From NCBI GenBank assembly GCA_017656335.1, contig JACDOA010000003.1, positions 50,358 to 114,357 of the forward strand: a DNA stretch of 64,000 nucleotides, given 5' to 3'. Numbering within the stretch: the first letter of the stretch is position 1; every line of letters begins with the position of its first letter. The notes beneath the pieces are model-generated. The model was given only the letters and a program-made list of their open reading frames with translations, made no database searches and was not told the DNA's origin. A program made the position numbers and the translations under genes. The stretch is from Thermosipho sp. (in: thermotogales) (GTDB lineage Bacteria > Thermotogota > Thermotogae > Thermotogales > Fervidobacteriaceae). Shown here piece after piece: positions 18,671 to 28,766 of the stretch.

Positions 18671-18699
18671 ATTTTAACACCTAAAAAACTCTTAATCAA
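18671..18699 (-). promoter_or_regulatory. Promoter of the methylmalonyl-CoA cluster
   Basis: On the minus strand TTGATT (18699-18694), a 17-base spacer and TAAAAT (18676-18671), about 20 bases ahead of the mce GTG. Confidence 0.65.
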
Positions 18700-18714
18700 A
18701 TTCAAAAAACAACC

Positions 18715-18743
18715 TTTAGATCCAAATATAAGTGTGATCTAAA
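18715..18743 (-). terminator. Possible secA terminator
   Basis: Eight-bp stem TTTAGATC/GATCTAAA with a 13-base loop, followed on the minus strand by GGTTGTTTTTTG. It lies between the secA stop and the mce promoter. Confidence 0.5.
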
Positions 18744-18784
18744 CTTAATTTCTACTTTTAAGGTTTATATTTCATTTTAACTTT

Positions 18785-21364
18785 CTATTTTCTTTTCACC
18801 TTTAATTTCTTCTTTCCTGATTTTTTATTTACCCTTCTTTCTTTTCTACTTACCAAACTAAATTCCTCATGCACTACGCTGAGTTTTTCCAATTCCTTCT
18901 TGGATTCTTTTTCGGCTTTTTCAGCTTTTTCACCTATTTTCCTGAGATTTAGAACCAGCATAATTGTTTGTTCATAAATTCGTGCCATCATTTCATCAAA
19001 CATTCTAAAAGTTTCCTTTTTAAACTCTATTATCGGATCTTTTTGACCATATGATCTCAAACTTACTGCTTCTTTAACATGTTCTACTTCCTCTAAATAT
19101 TGTCTCCAATTTTCATCTATTACCCTTAATGCTATAAATCTACCAACCTTTGCAAAATCTTCTCCGAACTCTTTGCGCTTTTCCTCGAATTTTTCTTCAA
19201 GTTTTCTAATCAAATCTTCGCGTAATTCATCTTTTGTATCAGGTAAATTACCAAAGATACCAACTAACTTTAATGACTCAGAAATTGCTTTAACATCACA
19301 TACTCCTTTTTCGCAAAATTCATCTAATCGTCTTTCCACAAAATCTTCAATTGCTTCTCTAAAATGTTCTTCAACATTTCCTGATAAAAGATATTCTCTA
19401 TATCCATAAATAGCTTTTCTTTGAGCATCGAGCACCGTATCCATTTGCAATAAATTCTTTCTTATTGAAAAATTAATACTTTCAACTTTTTTCTGAACCT
19501 GTTCTACTAATTTAGTCAACATAGGATGAAAAATAGGTTCACCCTTCTTTATCTTAACCATATCCATTATTTTAGAAATTTTATCTCCACCAAAAATTCT
19601 AACTAAATCATCTTCAACAGAAAGGAAAAATATTGATTCTCCTGGGTCTCCTTGCCTACCCGCTCTACCACGAAGTTGATTGTCAATTCTTCTACTTTCG
19701 TGCCTTTCGGTTCCTATGATTAACAAACCACCAAGTTCCTTAACCCCTGGTCCTAACTTTATATCCGTACCTCTTCCAGCCATGTTAGTAGCAATGGTAA
19801 CTGCCCCTTTTTGCCCCGCTTTTGCAACAATTTGAGCTTCTTTTTCGTGATATTTAGCATTTAAAACTTCATGAGGAATTTTTTCTTTGGAAAGCATTCT
19901 ACTCAGGAGTTCACTTTTCTCTATTGAAGTGGTACCTACTAAGACAGGCTGTCCCTTTTTGTATCTTTTTTTAATTTCTTCAATTATTGCTTGATATTTT
20001 TCTTCTGCAGTTCTATATATTAAATCATCTTTATCCTGCCTAATCATTGGCTTATGCGTTGGTACCACAACGACTTCCATTCCATATATCTGTTTAAATT
20101 CTTCCTCTTCAGTTTTTGCAGTCCCGGTCATACCAGCAAGTTTTTCATACATTCTAAAGTAATTTTGATATGTAATAGTTGCATATGTTACAGATTCTTC
20201 TTTAATTGCAACACCTTCTTTTGCTTCTATCGCCTGATGAAGACCTCCGCTGTACCTTCTTCCTGGAAGTAATCTTCCAGTAAACTCATCAACAATTATT
20301 ACTTCGCCATTATGAACAATATAATCAACATCTTTTTTAAACAAGTAATGAGCCTTTAATGCGTTTAAAAGAAAATACATTTTATTTACATGCTCAGGAT
20401 CATATAAATTATCAATACCTAACAGTTTTTCCACAAATTCAATACCGTCATCAGTTAATATAACCGTTTTTTTCTTTTCATCTACAGTAAAATGTTTATC
20501 TTTAACAAGTTTTTTTGAAATTTGATCAAATCTTTTATAATCTGAAGCCCGTGTTTTTGAAGGTCCACTAATTATCAAAGGAGTTCTAGCTTCATCAATA
20601 AGAATACTATCAACTTCATCGACAATAGCATAAAAATGACCTCTTTGAACTCTATCATTTAAATCTATAACAAGATTATCCCTAAGATAATCAAATCCAA
20701 ATTCAGTGTTTGTTCCATATGTAATATCACAGAGATATGCTTCCTTTCTTGAAATTTCTTTCAGTTCGACTTCAAATGCTTCAACCGCTTTCTTAACTTT
20801 CTTTTCATCTGGTAAAAACTCACCTGTAAAATCTTCAGGCCACACACTCCAACTTTCTGATAGAGCAATCCCAGCAATTTCGGGATTTTTCCAAACTACT
20901 TCATATGACTTATTCTGTGTGTTAATAACGCTTACTCTTAAACCCAAAGCAAGGTATATTGGACCCATCCACATTGCATCACGTTTTGCAAGATAATCAT
21001 TTACTGTTACCAAATGTACACCTTTTCCAAGCAAAGCATTCAATACAATTGGCATCGTTGCAACTAGAGTCTTTCCTTCTCCGGTTTTCATTTCAGCTAC
21101 TTTTCCTTCGTGTAAAACCATTCCACCAACAAGTTGCACATCAAAAGGTCTCATTCCAACAGTGCGTTTAGCAATCTCTCTGACAATTGCAAAAACTTCA
21201 TTTAAATAATTATCCATATTTTCAATTGTAATTTCTTTTTGTATAGTCCATATTTTTTCTTTCATTTCTTTAGATCCAACATTTTCATATTTAATTTCAT
21301 TAATTTTCGCTACTCTTTTTAGATATTTTTTAATAATTCTCTCATTTTTATCAAACAATTTCAT
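18785..21364 (-). CDS. secA: Preprotein translocase ATPase SecA
   Basis: Motor ATPase that drives proteins through SecYEG. Walker A is in [11 protein letters not shown], the DEAD-like motif is [20 protein letters not shown], and the helicase motifs GTDIKLG and [13 protein letters not shown] are intact. An insertion of about 60 residues lies in NBD1 between VINTQNK and [10 protein letters not shown], as described for SecA of Thermotogae and Aquificae. The C-terminus is lysine-rich and lacks the usual zinc-binding cysteines. ATG after GGAGGT, 14 bases after minC. Confidence 0.97.
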   Translation of the reverse strand: MKLFDKNERIIKKYLKRVAKINEIKYENVGSKEMKEKIWTIQKEITIENMDNYLNEVFAIVREIAKRTVGMRPFDVQLVGGMVLHEGKVAEMKTGEGKTLVATMPIVLNALLGKGVHLVTVNDYLAKRDAMWMGPIYLALGLRVSVINTQNKSYEVVWKNPEIAGIALSESWSVWPEDFTGEFLPDEKKVKKAVEAFEVELKEISRKEAYLCDITYGTNTEFGFDYLRDNLVIDLNDRVQRGHFYAIVDEVDSILIDEARTPLIISGPSKTRASDYKRFDQISKKLVKDKHFTVDEKKKTVILTDDGIEFVEKLLGIDNLYDPEHVNKMYFLLNALKAHYLFKKDVDYIVHNGEVIIVDEFTGRLLPGRRYSGGLHQAIEAKEGVAIKEESVTYATITYQNYFRMYEKLAGMTGTAKTEEEEFKQIYGMEVVVVPTHKPMIRQDKDDLIYRTAEEKYQAIIEEIKKRYKKGQPVLVGTTSIEKSELLSRMLSKEKIPHEVLNAKYHEKEAQIVAKAGQKGAVTIATNMAGRGTDIKLGPGVKELGGLLIIGTERHESRRIDNQLRGRAGRQGDPGESIFFLSVEDDLVRIFGGDKISKIMDMVKIKKGEPIFHPMLTKLVEQVQKKVESINFSIRKNLLQMDTVLDAQRKAIYGYREYLLSGNVEEHFREAIEDFVERRLDEFCEKGVCDVKAISESLKLVGIFGNLPDTKDELREDLIRKLEEKFEEKRKEFGEDFAKVGRFIALRVIDENWRQYLEEVEHVKEAVSLRSYGQKDPIIEFKKETFRMFDEMMARIYEQTIMLVLNLRKIGEKAEKAEKESKKELEKLSVVHEEFSLVSRKERRVNKKSGKKKLKVKRK

Positions 21365-21378
21365 TTTTAAACCTCCAT

Positions 21379-21993
21379 TTAATCTTCTTTATCTTTAAAA
21401 TTTTCAATATAAATCTTCCCATTTTTTGCATATACAACAACTGGATTATCAAAATTTTTATTTAAGATCTGCTTTGTTTCTCCAATTTGAACAAGTGAGC
21501 TATTAAGGCTTAAAGAGAGAATATAAGAATTATCATCCTTCATTCCTGCTCGAACAATCCCGAAGCATTCTCCGAATATAACCACAGTTCCTCCTGCAAT
21601 TACTTCTGAACCAGCATGTACGTTACCAATCAAAATAAGATGGCCAGAATGATTTATTTTTTGGCCAGAACGCACATTTTTCATTACAACTAAGGTTTCC
21701 ATCACATTTTCATCTTTTTCCTTTATTTTTAAAACTGTTTGATTTTCTTCATAGTTTTCAGTTAATATATTAGAAACTTTTAAACCAAAAGTTTCTAATT
21801 TCTCAATAATCTTTGGGATATCAGAAATTTTTTCTCTATAATTTTCAACTTTAAGCATTATTTTATCTCCACTTTGAAAGAAATGATCCACACTTTTAAA
21901 TTTCTCATCTATTTCCTTTAATAAATCTTCTAATTTTTCATACTTTTCAATATATAAAACAATACCAGATTTATACATTCTTAAATCGACCAT
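21379..21993 (-). CDS. minC: Septum site-determining protein MinC
   Basis: Cell-division inhibitor that keeps FtsZ rings away from the poles. The N-terminal half is the FtsZ-binding domain. The C-terminal half is the right-handed beta-helix with repeats [22 protein letters not shown] and [16 protein letters not shown], the family hallmark. Length 204 residues is normal. No minD lies beside it; minD would have to be elsewhere. It sits between the tandem-HD gene and secA in a tight minus unit. Confidence 0.9.
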   Translation of the reverse strand: MVDLRMYKSGIVLYIEKYEKLEDLLKEIDEKFKSVDHFFQSGDKIMLKVENYREKISDIPKIIEKLETFGLKVSNILTENYEENQTVLKIKEKDENVMETLVVMKNVRSGQKINHSGHLILIGNVHAGSEVIAGGTVVIFGECFGIVRAGMKDDNSYILSLSLNSSLVQIGETKQILNKNFDNPVVVYAKNGKIYIENFKDKED

Positions 21994-22003
21994 AAACCCA
22001 CCC

Positions 22004-23056
22004 CTAGAATATTAAATCTTCAATTTCATCTATCCAATCAGATAGATCCAATTCGGTAAAATTTTTCAATTTTCTTTTAAAATCAAAAAAGGCATCTTTA
22101 AAAACATCTTCTTTATTCCCAGAAACCATTTCTAGAGAGCATTCTAATAAAGCAGAAAAATAATCAGAAAATCTAACTATTTTTCCTAATGGCCCGTCAA
22201 AGGGATCGGAAACAATATTTGAATATTTTTTCAAATAAGAAATTCCCGGATTTCCATTAACCCAATCTAAAAACATTTCTTTTTCAACCAATGAAACGAG
22301 ACTATCAAGTTCTGGAGTTTTCTTTTTAGTTGGCGTAATTACATCTCCAGTAAATGCTTCTGGTAGATCATGCAACAATGTTCTTTTTATGACTTCTTCC
22401 TTTTCCTCATCAGTTAAAGAAAGTAATGTGGAAATTATATATGATATAACTAAAACAATAAATGAATGACCAGCCACGGTTGTTTTAATATTTCTATGTA
22501 CCCTATTCCATCTCGTCATTGAAATCATATTCAAAGCGATTGTAAAAATTGTTTTAGAAATATTCATCAATTCATCCTTATTATCCAAATTTATTTTTTC
22601 TAATTTTTCATTTAATTCATTTATTGGGGTCTCAAAATCAAAGATTTTTCCATTAACCTTGGCTTCAAATAAACTAGTAGAAACATCGGCAAATTTATCA
22701 TATTCAGATTGATTTTCAGAAATAATTTTTTTAATAAACGATTCATCCACAATCTTATGTAAATCTAAAAAGGCTTTCTCTCGCACTTCGTTCCAAACAT
22801 CTGGAGAAAATCTTTCAACTCTCTCCTTTAGTTCTAAAGAAATATCAGATAAAACTAATTTAGGTAAAACTCTGGAAAGTCTCCACTGCACTGATTCTTC
22901 AATAGTTTTATCAAATTTATCTTTAATAGCAAAAGAGATTAAAAGAGTTGTATAGGCATTATCTGCTTCTGAAAACTTTATAATTGCCGGTTTATTATTC
23001 CATCTTTGAATAGTAAATAAATTACCAAGCATAAAAATAAACTTGCCAAATCCCAT
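22004..23056 (-). CDS. Tandem HD-domain protein, YfbR-like C-terminal copy
   Basis: The C-terminal half (about residues 180-300) matches YfbR-type 5'-deoxynucleotidases: TRWNR at 181-185, AGHS (His197), LLHDLPEAF (His229, Asp230) and TGDVITPTKK. The N-terminal half repeats the same plan in degenerate form: QRWNN at 17-21, EADNAYTTLLISFAI, RVLPKLVLSDIS. Here Asn33 replaces the metal histidine and Pro65-Lys66 replaces HD. I read it as an internal duplication with one dead copy. Substrate and partner are unknown; it heads the unit with minC and secA. Confidence 0.7.
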   Translation of the reverse strand: MGFGKFIFMLGNLFTIQRWNNKPAIIKFSEADNAYTTLLISFAIKDKFDKTIEESVQWRLSRVLPKLVLSDISLELKERVERFSPDVWNEVREKAFLDLHKIVDESFIKKIISENQSEYDKFADVSTSLFEAKVNGKIFDFETPINELNEKLEKINLDNKDELMNISKTIFTIALNMISMTRWNRVHRNIKTTVAGHSFIVLVISYIISTLLSLTDEEKEEVIKRTLLHDLPEAFTGDVITPTKKKTPELDSLVSLVEKEMFLDWVNGNPGISYLKKYSNIVSDPFDGPLGKIVRFSDYFSALLECSLEMVSGNKEDVFKDAFFDFKRKLKNFTELDLSDWIDEIEDLIF

Positions 23057-23131
23057 TTTTCATTCCTCCCTTAAAACTATTCTATCATATATATAGATTA
23101 TTTGATACAATTGTTAGTGGAGGGAAGATAT

Positions 23132-23887
23132 ATGCTATATGTAATTGGAGATATACATGGTTGCTTTAAAAAACTAATAAAAATTATGACTTACATTAAC
23201 GATAATTCTAAAATAATTTTTTTAGGTGATTATATTGATAGAGGTCCAGACTCTAAAGAAGTTGTTGATCTTGTCAAAAATTTAAAAAATTCAATTTTGT
23301 TAATGGGAAACCATGAAGATATGTTAATAAAATACTTTGAAGGAACAAGTAATGCTTGGCTTTATCCCAATAATGGTGGAAAAGATACAATAAGATCTTT
23401 TGGTTCTAAAGAAAAATTCATCGAATATCTTGATTTCTTTAAAAATCTTAAATTTCTTCATATTGAAAATATAGATAATATAAACATACTTTTCAGTCAT
23501 GGAAACATAAATCCAAATTTTCCAGTTTATGATGTTTTAAAAATAAAAACTTATGAAGAATATTATGAAACTATCCAAGGAAAAATAAGTTCTATTATGG
23601 AAACTAATATTTGGGAAAGAATGTATTTTGATAGACCTTCTGGGAACTTTGTGGTTATTCACGGACACACGCCTTTTGAAGATGTCTTTATTAATTCGTT
23701 TTCAAAAGGGATATTTGAAATTAATATTGATACTGGTGCAGTATACGGAGGAGCATTAACTGCACTGAAAATTCCTTATACACCTGAAGAAATTAAAAAT
23801 GATCCTGTGATTTATAAAATTTCATATAAAGATGAATTAAAAATAACTCCATTATGTTTGCTAAAAGATTTATACAAGGAGGAGTAA
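23132..23887 (+). CDS. Metallophosphoesterase / serine-threonine protein phosphatase family
   Basis: The PPP-family core is present in order: GDIHG at the N-terminus, GDYIDRGPDS, GNHED, then FSHG and HGHTPF. These bind two metals and phosphate. Members include protein phosphatases and diadenosine tetraphosphatases (PrpE-like), and the sequence does not decide between them. ATG at 23132, eight bases after GGAGGG; a longer frame starts 30 bases earlier without a ribosome site. First of four plus-strand genes. Confidence 0.88.
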   Translation: MLYVIGDIHGCFKKLIKIMTYINDNSKIIFLGDYIDRGPDSKEVVDLVKNLKNSILLMGNHEDMLIKYFEGTSNAWLYPNNGGKDTIRSFGSKEKFIEYLDFFKNLKFLHIENIDNINILFSHGNINPNFPVYDVLKIKTYEEYYETIQGKISSIMETNIWERMYFDRPSGNFVVIHGHTPFEDVFINSFSKGIFEINIDTGAVYGGALTALKIPYTPEEIKNDPVIYKISYKDELKITPLCLLKDLYKEE

Positions 23888-23890
23888 AAA

Positions 23891-24712
23891 TTGAACAAAA
23901 AATGGATTGCAGTTTCAAATTTATTACTAGTTACAGTAATTTGGGGATTAACTTTCCCAATTCAAAAACTCATACTCCCTGAAATTTCTCCTTTTGTATA
24001 CAATGCAGTTAGATTCTGGATTGCCACAATTTTATCGTTATTTTTCTTTGGATGGGGAAATAAATATGGTTTTATTCTCGGAATAATTTTGGGGGTTGCA
24101 TACGCAACTCAAACTTGGGGACTTTCAATTACTTCATCTTCTAAAAGCGGATTTATTACTGCTTTTTATATAGTTTTAATCCCAATTTTTTCTTATTCTA
24201 TTGAAAAAGAACAACCAAATATTTTTCAAATTTCTGGATTTTTCATAGCAATGCTTGGAGAATACTTTTTATCTGGAGGAATTCATAATTTCAACTTTGG
24301 AGATTTCTTAACATTTGTCTGTGCAATTTTATATGCACTCCACGTAGTCTTAGTTACACATTATTCGAAAAAAACGGAAGAAAAACATCTTTTAACATCT
24401 CAATTTTTAACTGTAGCAATTATAAATTCTTTGCTTGGTGTTACTTCGTCATGGAAGATAACATTTAATGCCCTTGGTGTTGCAACATTTACTGCGGTCT
24501 TTGCAACAATATATGCACTAATTGCTCAAACAAAATACCAAAAAATTGTAGGAAGTAATACTTCTGCATTGATCTTTGTCGGAGAACCTTTATTTGCAAC
24601 AGTTTTTTCAATTTTAATTCTTTCAGAACATCTTACAAAATTTCAATTTATAGGTGTAATTTTAACAACCTTTGCATTGATTTTAGCGGTTTTTCAAACA
24701 AAAAAGAGGTGA
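23891..24712 (+). CDS. EamA/DMT-family transporter
   Basis: A 273-residue membrane protein with about ten helices in two EamA repeats (VTVIWGLTFPIQKLIL at the start; STVFSILILSEHLTKFQFIGV near the end). It likely exports a metabolite; the substrate is unknown. The start is TTG behind GGAGGAG, three bases after the phosphatase stop. It is distinct from the DMT gene at 10318-11166. Confidence 0.87.
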   Translation: MNKKWIAVSNLLLVTVIWGLTFPIQKLILPEISPFVYNAVRFWIATILSLFFFGWGNKYGFILGIILGVAYATQTWGLSITSSSKSGFITAFYIVLIPIFSYSIEKEQPNIFQISGFFIAMLGEYFLSGGIHNFNFGDFLTFVCAILYALHVVLVTHYSKKTEEKHLLTSQFLTVAIINSLLGVTSSWKITFNALGVATFTAVFATIYALIAQTKYQKIVGSNTSALIFVGEPLFATVFSILILSEHLTKFQFIGVILTTFALILAVFQTKKR

Positions 24713-24716
24713 TTCA

Positions 24717-25313
24717 ATGTATGAACATCTTGAAAAGTGGGGTGTTTCTAAGAAAATAATTACTGCTATGAATAAAATTGATAGAAAATTATTCGTTCCT
24801 GAAAATCTCAAAGATTATGCATATGAAGATATTCCATTAACCATTGGATATGGTCAAACTATTTCAGCACCTCATATGGTTGGAATAATGTGTCAAGAAT
24901 TAGAATTAAATGAAGGAGATAAAGTTCTTGAAATTGGTACTGGAAGCGGCTATAACGCTGCAATAATGAGTTTACTGGTGGGAAATTCTGGGCATATTTA
25001 CACAATAGAAAGAATAAATGAACTTCATAAATTGGCTAAAAAAAGATTTGAAAAATTAGGTTTAACAAATATCACTGCAATTTTAGGTGATGGTAAAGAA
25101 GGGCTTAGAGAATTTGCTCCATTTAACAAGATAGTTTTTACTTGTTATTCTAAAAAACTTCCAGAAAAATTATTAGAGCAACTTTCAAACAATGGAACAT
25201 TGCTGATTCCTGTAGGTAATGAGTTTATGCAAATTCTAAAGAAAATCAGAAAAATAAACGAAAAAATAATTGTAGACGATTTAATAAATGTTAGATTTGT
25301 ACCCCTAGTTTAA
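24717..25313 (+). CDS. pcm: Protein-L-isoaspartate O-methyltransferase
   Basis: Repairs isomerised aspartyl/asparaginyl residues, useful at high temperature. The SAM site VLEIGTGSGYNAA and the family-specific pre-motif IGYGQTISAPHMVGIM are both visible. The 198-residue length is typical. ATG with GGTGA just upstream, four bases after the DMT gene. An unrelated DNA methyltransferase gene follows. Confidence 0.94.
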   Translation: MYEHLEKWGVSKKIITAMNKIDRKLFVPENLKDYAYEDIPLTIGYGQTISAPHMVGIMCQELELNEGDKVLEIGTGSGYNAAIMSLLVGNSGHIYTIERINELHKLAKKRFEKLGLTNITAILGDGKEGLREFAPFNKIVFTCYSKKLPEKLLEQLSNNGTLLIPVGNEFMQILKKIRKINEKIIVDDLINVRFVPLV

Positions 25314-25349
25314 ATATTCCAAAAAAATAAAGTATGGAGTTGAAAACTT

Positions 25350-26759
25350 ATGTCAAAAACAAATAAAGTCAGAAGATTATATGGAGAACATTTAACTCCA
25401 ATTGAAGTTTTTAAGGAATTTATTCTTCCCGAAATCAAAAATAAAGTTTATGATTACATTTGGGTAGATTTATTTGCAGGAAAAGGAAATCTTATTCTTC
25501 CCATTTTAGAATTAATTCATGAAAAAAATAGAATCGATTTTTTTAAAAAACATATTTTTCTTTTTGATATTCAAAAAGAACTGGTTGAACAGGCTATTGA
25601 AAATGCAATAAAATATGGTATACCAAGAAAAATTGCTGAAAAAAATATTATTCAAAGAGATACAATTAAAGATTATCCGAATTTTTTACTTGATTCAGAT
25701 TTGCCAGTTTATCATATAACGAATCCACCATATTTATATTTAGGATATATAGTAAAACATAAAGAAACACAAAAATATTTAGAATATTTTAAAGGAGAAA
25801 ATAAAAGATATCAAGATTTATACCAACTTGCATTAATAAATGACTTAAGACATGGAATAAAAAAGATGACATACATTATACCATCGAATTTTTTGTTCGG
25901 ATTTTCCGTTTCAAATAAAATTAGAGATGATTTTTTAAAATATTACACAATCAAAAAAGGAATCATTTTTGAAAAAGAAATATTTGAACATACTGGAACA
26001 AATGTAGTAATTTGTTTTTTTGACAAAAAAGAAATTCCTAAAGACGAACCAATAAATTTTAAAGGTATAAAAATAAATAATGAGGTACAAAAAAGAACAT
26101 ACGTACTTAATCCTATAAGTCATTACCGTGCAGGAAGTGATTTTGAAGAGTTTGTAAGCAATTACAGGACGGAAAAACCTTTAAAGGTAACATATTATTT
26201 GACAATTGAAAAAATAGAAAAAAACAAGGGTAAATGCAAAATAGAAGTAATAGATGCAAATAAAATTAGAGGAAAAGAATATATAAAAAAAGAAATTTAT
26301 GTAAACAAAAACTTATATGAAAAAATTAAATCAAATGTCTTATTTGTAAGAACCATTGATACAGGAAATATGGATGGAAGAGCAGGGCTTTATAAAATTA
26401 AAGATGTTTTTGAAGTAGATGGAATCCTTGTTTCTAAAGCAAAATATAGAACCCATCCTATACAGATTTTTATTGATCCTCCACTTACAATTAAAGAACA
26501 AAATTTATTAAAGGATTACTTTAATTTGGTACTAGAATATTTCAGAAAAGAAACAGATAGTGAATTTATGACCACTTATAAATATTCTAATAGCAAGTAC
26601 ACAAGAAAATACCTTGGTTTAACTCAAGTAAAAAAATTAATTCAAACCTTTCCTTGGTTAAGTTTAAATCAAAAAGAAAAAAGTATTTTCAAGAATCTCA
26701 TCAATACTAAAAACACAGATGAAATTATATCATTTATAAAAATGAAAAACAAAAAGTAA
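25350..26759 (+). CDS. Adenine-specific DNA methyltransferase, apparently without a restriction partner
   Basis: The N-terminal half has SAM motif I in DLFAGKGNL (about residue 40) and catalytic motif IV NPPY (about 125), the signature of N6-adenine methyltransferases. The catalytic core precedes a C-terminal region of about 200 residues that would recognise DNA. This I-IV-TRD order fits the gamma (TaqI-like) class. No endonuclease gene is adjacent: pcm lies upstream and a terminator then rny downstream. The gene is very rich in AAA/AAT codons, more than its neighbours, which may point to transfer. Target sequence unknown. Confidence 0.82.
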   Translation: MSKTNKVRRLYGEHLTPIEVFKEFILPEIKNKVYDYIWVDLFAGKGNLILPILELIHEKNRIDFFKKHIFLFDIQKELVEQAIENAIKYGIPRKIAEKNIIQRDTIKDYPNFLLDSDLPVYHITNPPYLYLGYIVKHKETQKYLEYFKGENKRYQDLYQLALINDLRHGIKKMTYIIPSNFLFGFSVSNKIRDDFLKYYTIKKGIIFEKEIFEHTGTNVVICFFDKKEIPKDEPINFKGIKINNEVQKRTYVLNPISHYRAGSDFEEFVSNYRTEKPLKVTYYLTIEKIEKNKGKCKIEVIDANKIRGKEYIKKEIYVNKNLYEKIKSNVLFVRTIDTGNMDGRAGLYKIKDVFEVDGILVSKAKYRTHPIQIFIDPPLTIKEQNLLKDYFNLVLEYFRKETDSEFMTTYKYSNSKYTRKYLGLTQVKKLIQTFPWLSLNQKEKSIFKNLINTKNTDEIISFIKMKNKK

Positions 26760-26769
26760 TAACTAAAAG

Positions 26770-26814
26770 AAATCCCCTTCTTTGAAATTTAAAGATCAAA
26801 GAAGGGGATTTTTA
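26770..26814. terminator. Bidirectional terminator between the methyltransferase and rny
   Basis: A perfect 15-bp stem (AAATCCCCTTCTTTG and complement) with a 12-base loop, flanked by A and T runs, between two convergent genes. Confidence 0.9.
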
Positions 26815-26838
26815 TATAATTACAAATTAATTATCTTA

Positions 26839-28371
26839 CTATTTTGCATATGCTACGCTTCTTTTCTCCCTTATAACTACAACCTTTAATACACCTGGAT
26901 ATTGTAATTCTTCTTCAATTTTCATTGCTATATCATGCGAAAGTTTTTCAGCAAACGTGTCGTTAACCTTATCAGGTTGAACTATGACTCTCACCTCTCT
27001 TCCGGCCTGTATTGCATATGCGTTTTCAACATATTTAAAACTTTTCGCTATTTCTTCAAGTTTAAACAACCTTTTTATATAATTTTCCACGTCTTCTCTT
27101 CTAGCCCCTGGTCTTGCAGCAGATAATGCATCAGCAGCTGCAACTATAACAGCTTCAGGAGTAATCGGTTCTTCTTCACCGTGGTGTGCCATAACCATGT
27201 TAATAATTTCATCACTTTCACCATATCTTTTCAAAATTTCTGCACCTATTACAGTATGTGAACCTTCTACTTCATGATCTAAAGCTTTCCCAATATCATG
27301 TAGCAATGCTCCTCTTTTGGCCTTTTCAACATTTAAACCTAACTCAGAAGCAATCAAACCTGCAATTAGTGCAACTTCTATTGAGTGAGCAAGTACATTC
27401 TGACCATAACTTGTTCTAAATTTAAGTCTACCCAGAAGTTTAATAATCTCTGGATGTAATCCACCCACACCTGTTATAAATGTAACTTCTTGACCAGCTT
27501 CTTTTATTATTTTTTCAACTTCTGCCTTGGATTTTTCATACATTTCTTCAATACGCGTAGGATGAATTCTTCCATCGGCCACCAATTTTTCTATAGTTCT
27601 TCTGGCTATTTCTCTTCTTAAAGGATTGAAACAACTTACTGTGACCATTTCCGGAGTATCATCAATAATTAAATCAACACCTGTCACCTTTTCAAAAGCC
27701 CTGATATTTCTTCCTTCTCTTCCAATTAATCTTCCTTTCATATCATCATTTGGAAGCATCACAGTACTTACAGTTATTTCACTTGAATATTCAGGAGCAT
27801 ACCTTTGAATTGCATCTGCAATAACTTTTTTAGCATATTTTTCAGCATCTTCTTCATACCTGGATTTTATTTGAGAAAACACTTTTGATACCTCGTACTC
27901 ATATTTCTCTCGGGCTTCTTGAAGTACTATTTCTTTAGCCTGTTCTGGAGTGATACCTGCAAGTTTTTGGAATTTTTCCTCTAATTCCTTTTCTCTTTCT
28001 GAAATCTCCCTTTGTTTAATTTCGAGTTCTTTTCTCAAATCTTCAATATAATTTTCCTTTTTATCAAGAAGTTCCTCACGTTTTGAAACCATCTCTTCTC
28101 TTTTAATTAATCTTTCTTCTGCGTGTCTAATTTCTTCCTCCCGAGTCCTTCTTTCTTTTTCCCATTCTTCTCTCAATTCATGAAGTTTTTCTCTTGATTC
28201 AATTATTGCTTTCTTCTTAATCTCATTAGCCTCTTTTTCGGCTTCCTTAACAATGTGTTCAGCATCTTTTTTGGCTTTTAATAAAGACCTTTCTATATTT
28301 TTTTTAGCAACTATATAGCCTACTAATAATCCAAAAAAAAGCGCAACTCCACCAATAATATATGTCAACAT
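26839..28371 (-). CDS. rny: Ribonuclease Y
   Basis: Membrane-anchored endoribonuclease that starts mRNA decay. It has one N-terminal membrane helix, a coiled coil of about 160 residues rich in E, K and R, a KH domain (MKGRLIGREGRNIRAFE) and an HD domain with HDIGKALDHE and, later, MAHHGEE. Length 510 matches the family. It is the last gene of the unit with recA and recX, starting just after the recX stop behind GGAGGTGA. Confidence 0.95.
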   Translation of the reverse strand: MLTYIIGGVALFFGLLVGYIVAKKNIERSLLKAKKDAEHIVKEAEKEANEIKKKAIIESREKLHELREEWEKERRTREEEIRHAEERLIKREEMVSKREELLDKKENYIEDLRKELEIKQREISEREKELEEKFQKLAGITPEQAKEIVLQEAREKYEYEVSKVFSQIKSRYEEDAEKYAKKVIADAIQRYAPEYSSEITVSTVMLPNDDMKGRLIGREGRNIRAFEKVTGVDLIIDDTPEMVTVSCFNPLRREIARRTIEKLVADGRIHPTRIEEMYEKSKAEVEKIIKEAGQEVTFITGVGGLHPEIIKLLGRLKFRTSYGQNVLAHSIEVALIAGLIASELGLNVEKAKRGALLHDIGKALDHEVEGSHTVIGAEILKRYGESDEIINMVMAHHGEEEPITPEAVIVAAADALSAARPGARREDVENYIKRLFKLEEIAKSFKYVENAYAIQAGREVRVIVQPDKVNDTFAEKLSHDIAMKIEEELQYPGVLKVVVIREKRSVAYAK

Positions 28372-28373
28372 TA

Positions 28374-28766
28374 TTATTCACCTCCAAATCCTCTTCTAAA
28401 TAATATTTCTCGTGCTTTTTTTGCATCCAATCCTTTTGTTAATTCCCTCTTAATTTCTTCCAAATCTACTTCATTTAAAACCTTTTTTATAGCATCTTCA
28501 ATAATAAATTCGTCAACACCCAATTTAATTAGTTCCATTTTTATCTTAAACGGCCCTTTTTTATGTAGAGTCAAAGAATCATATGCATAGAGATATGCAA
28601 ATTTTTCATCGTCAATAAAACCTTTGTTTTTTAGTTCCTCTATAGTCTCTCTAACTTCTTCATCACTATATCCTTTCTGTTTCAATCTTAAAGCCAATTC
28701 TTTTTCAGATCTTATCCGAAACTTTAGTAGTCTTAAAGCATCACTCTTTGGATTTTTCTTCCTCAC
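28374..28766 (-). CDS. recX: RecA regulator RecX
   Basis: Small helical protein (130 residues) with the three-helix RecX repeats ([22 protein letters not shown] and [22 protein letters not shown]). It modulates RecA filaments. The GTG start lies inside the end of recA, a 26-base overlap, with GGAG about ten bases upstream, so expression is coupled to recA. Length is on the short side for RecX but within range. Confidence 0.9.
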   Translation of the reverse strand: MRKKNPKSDALRLLKFRIRSEKELALRLKQKGYSDEEVRETIEELKNKGFIDDEKFAYLYAYDSLTLHKKGPFKIKMELIKLGVDEFIIEDAIKKVLNEVDLEEIKRELTKGLDAKKAREILFRRGFGGE

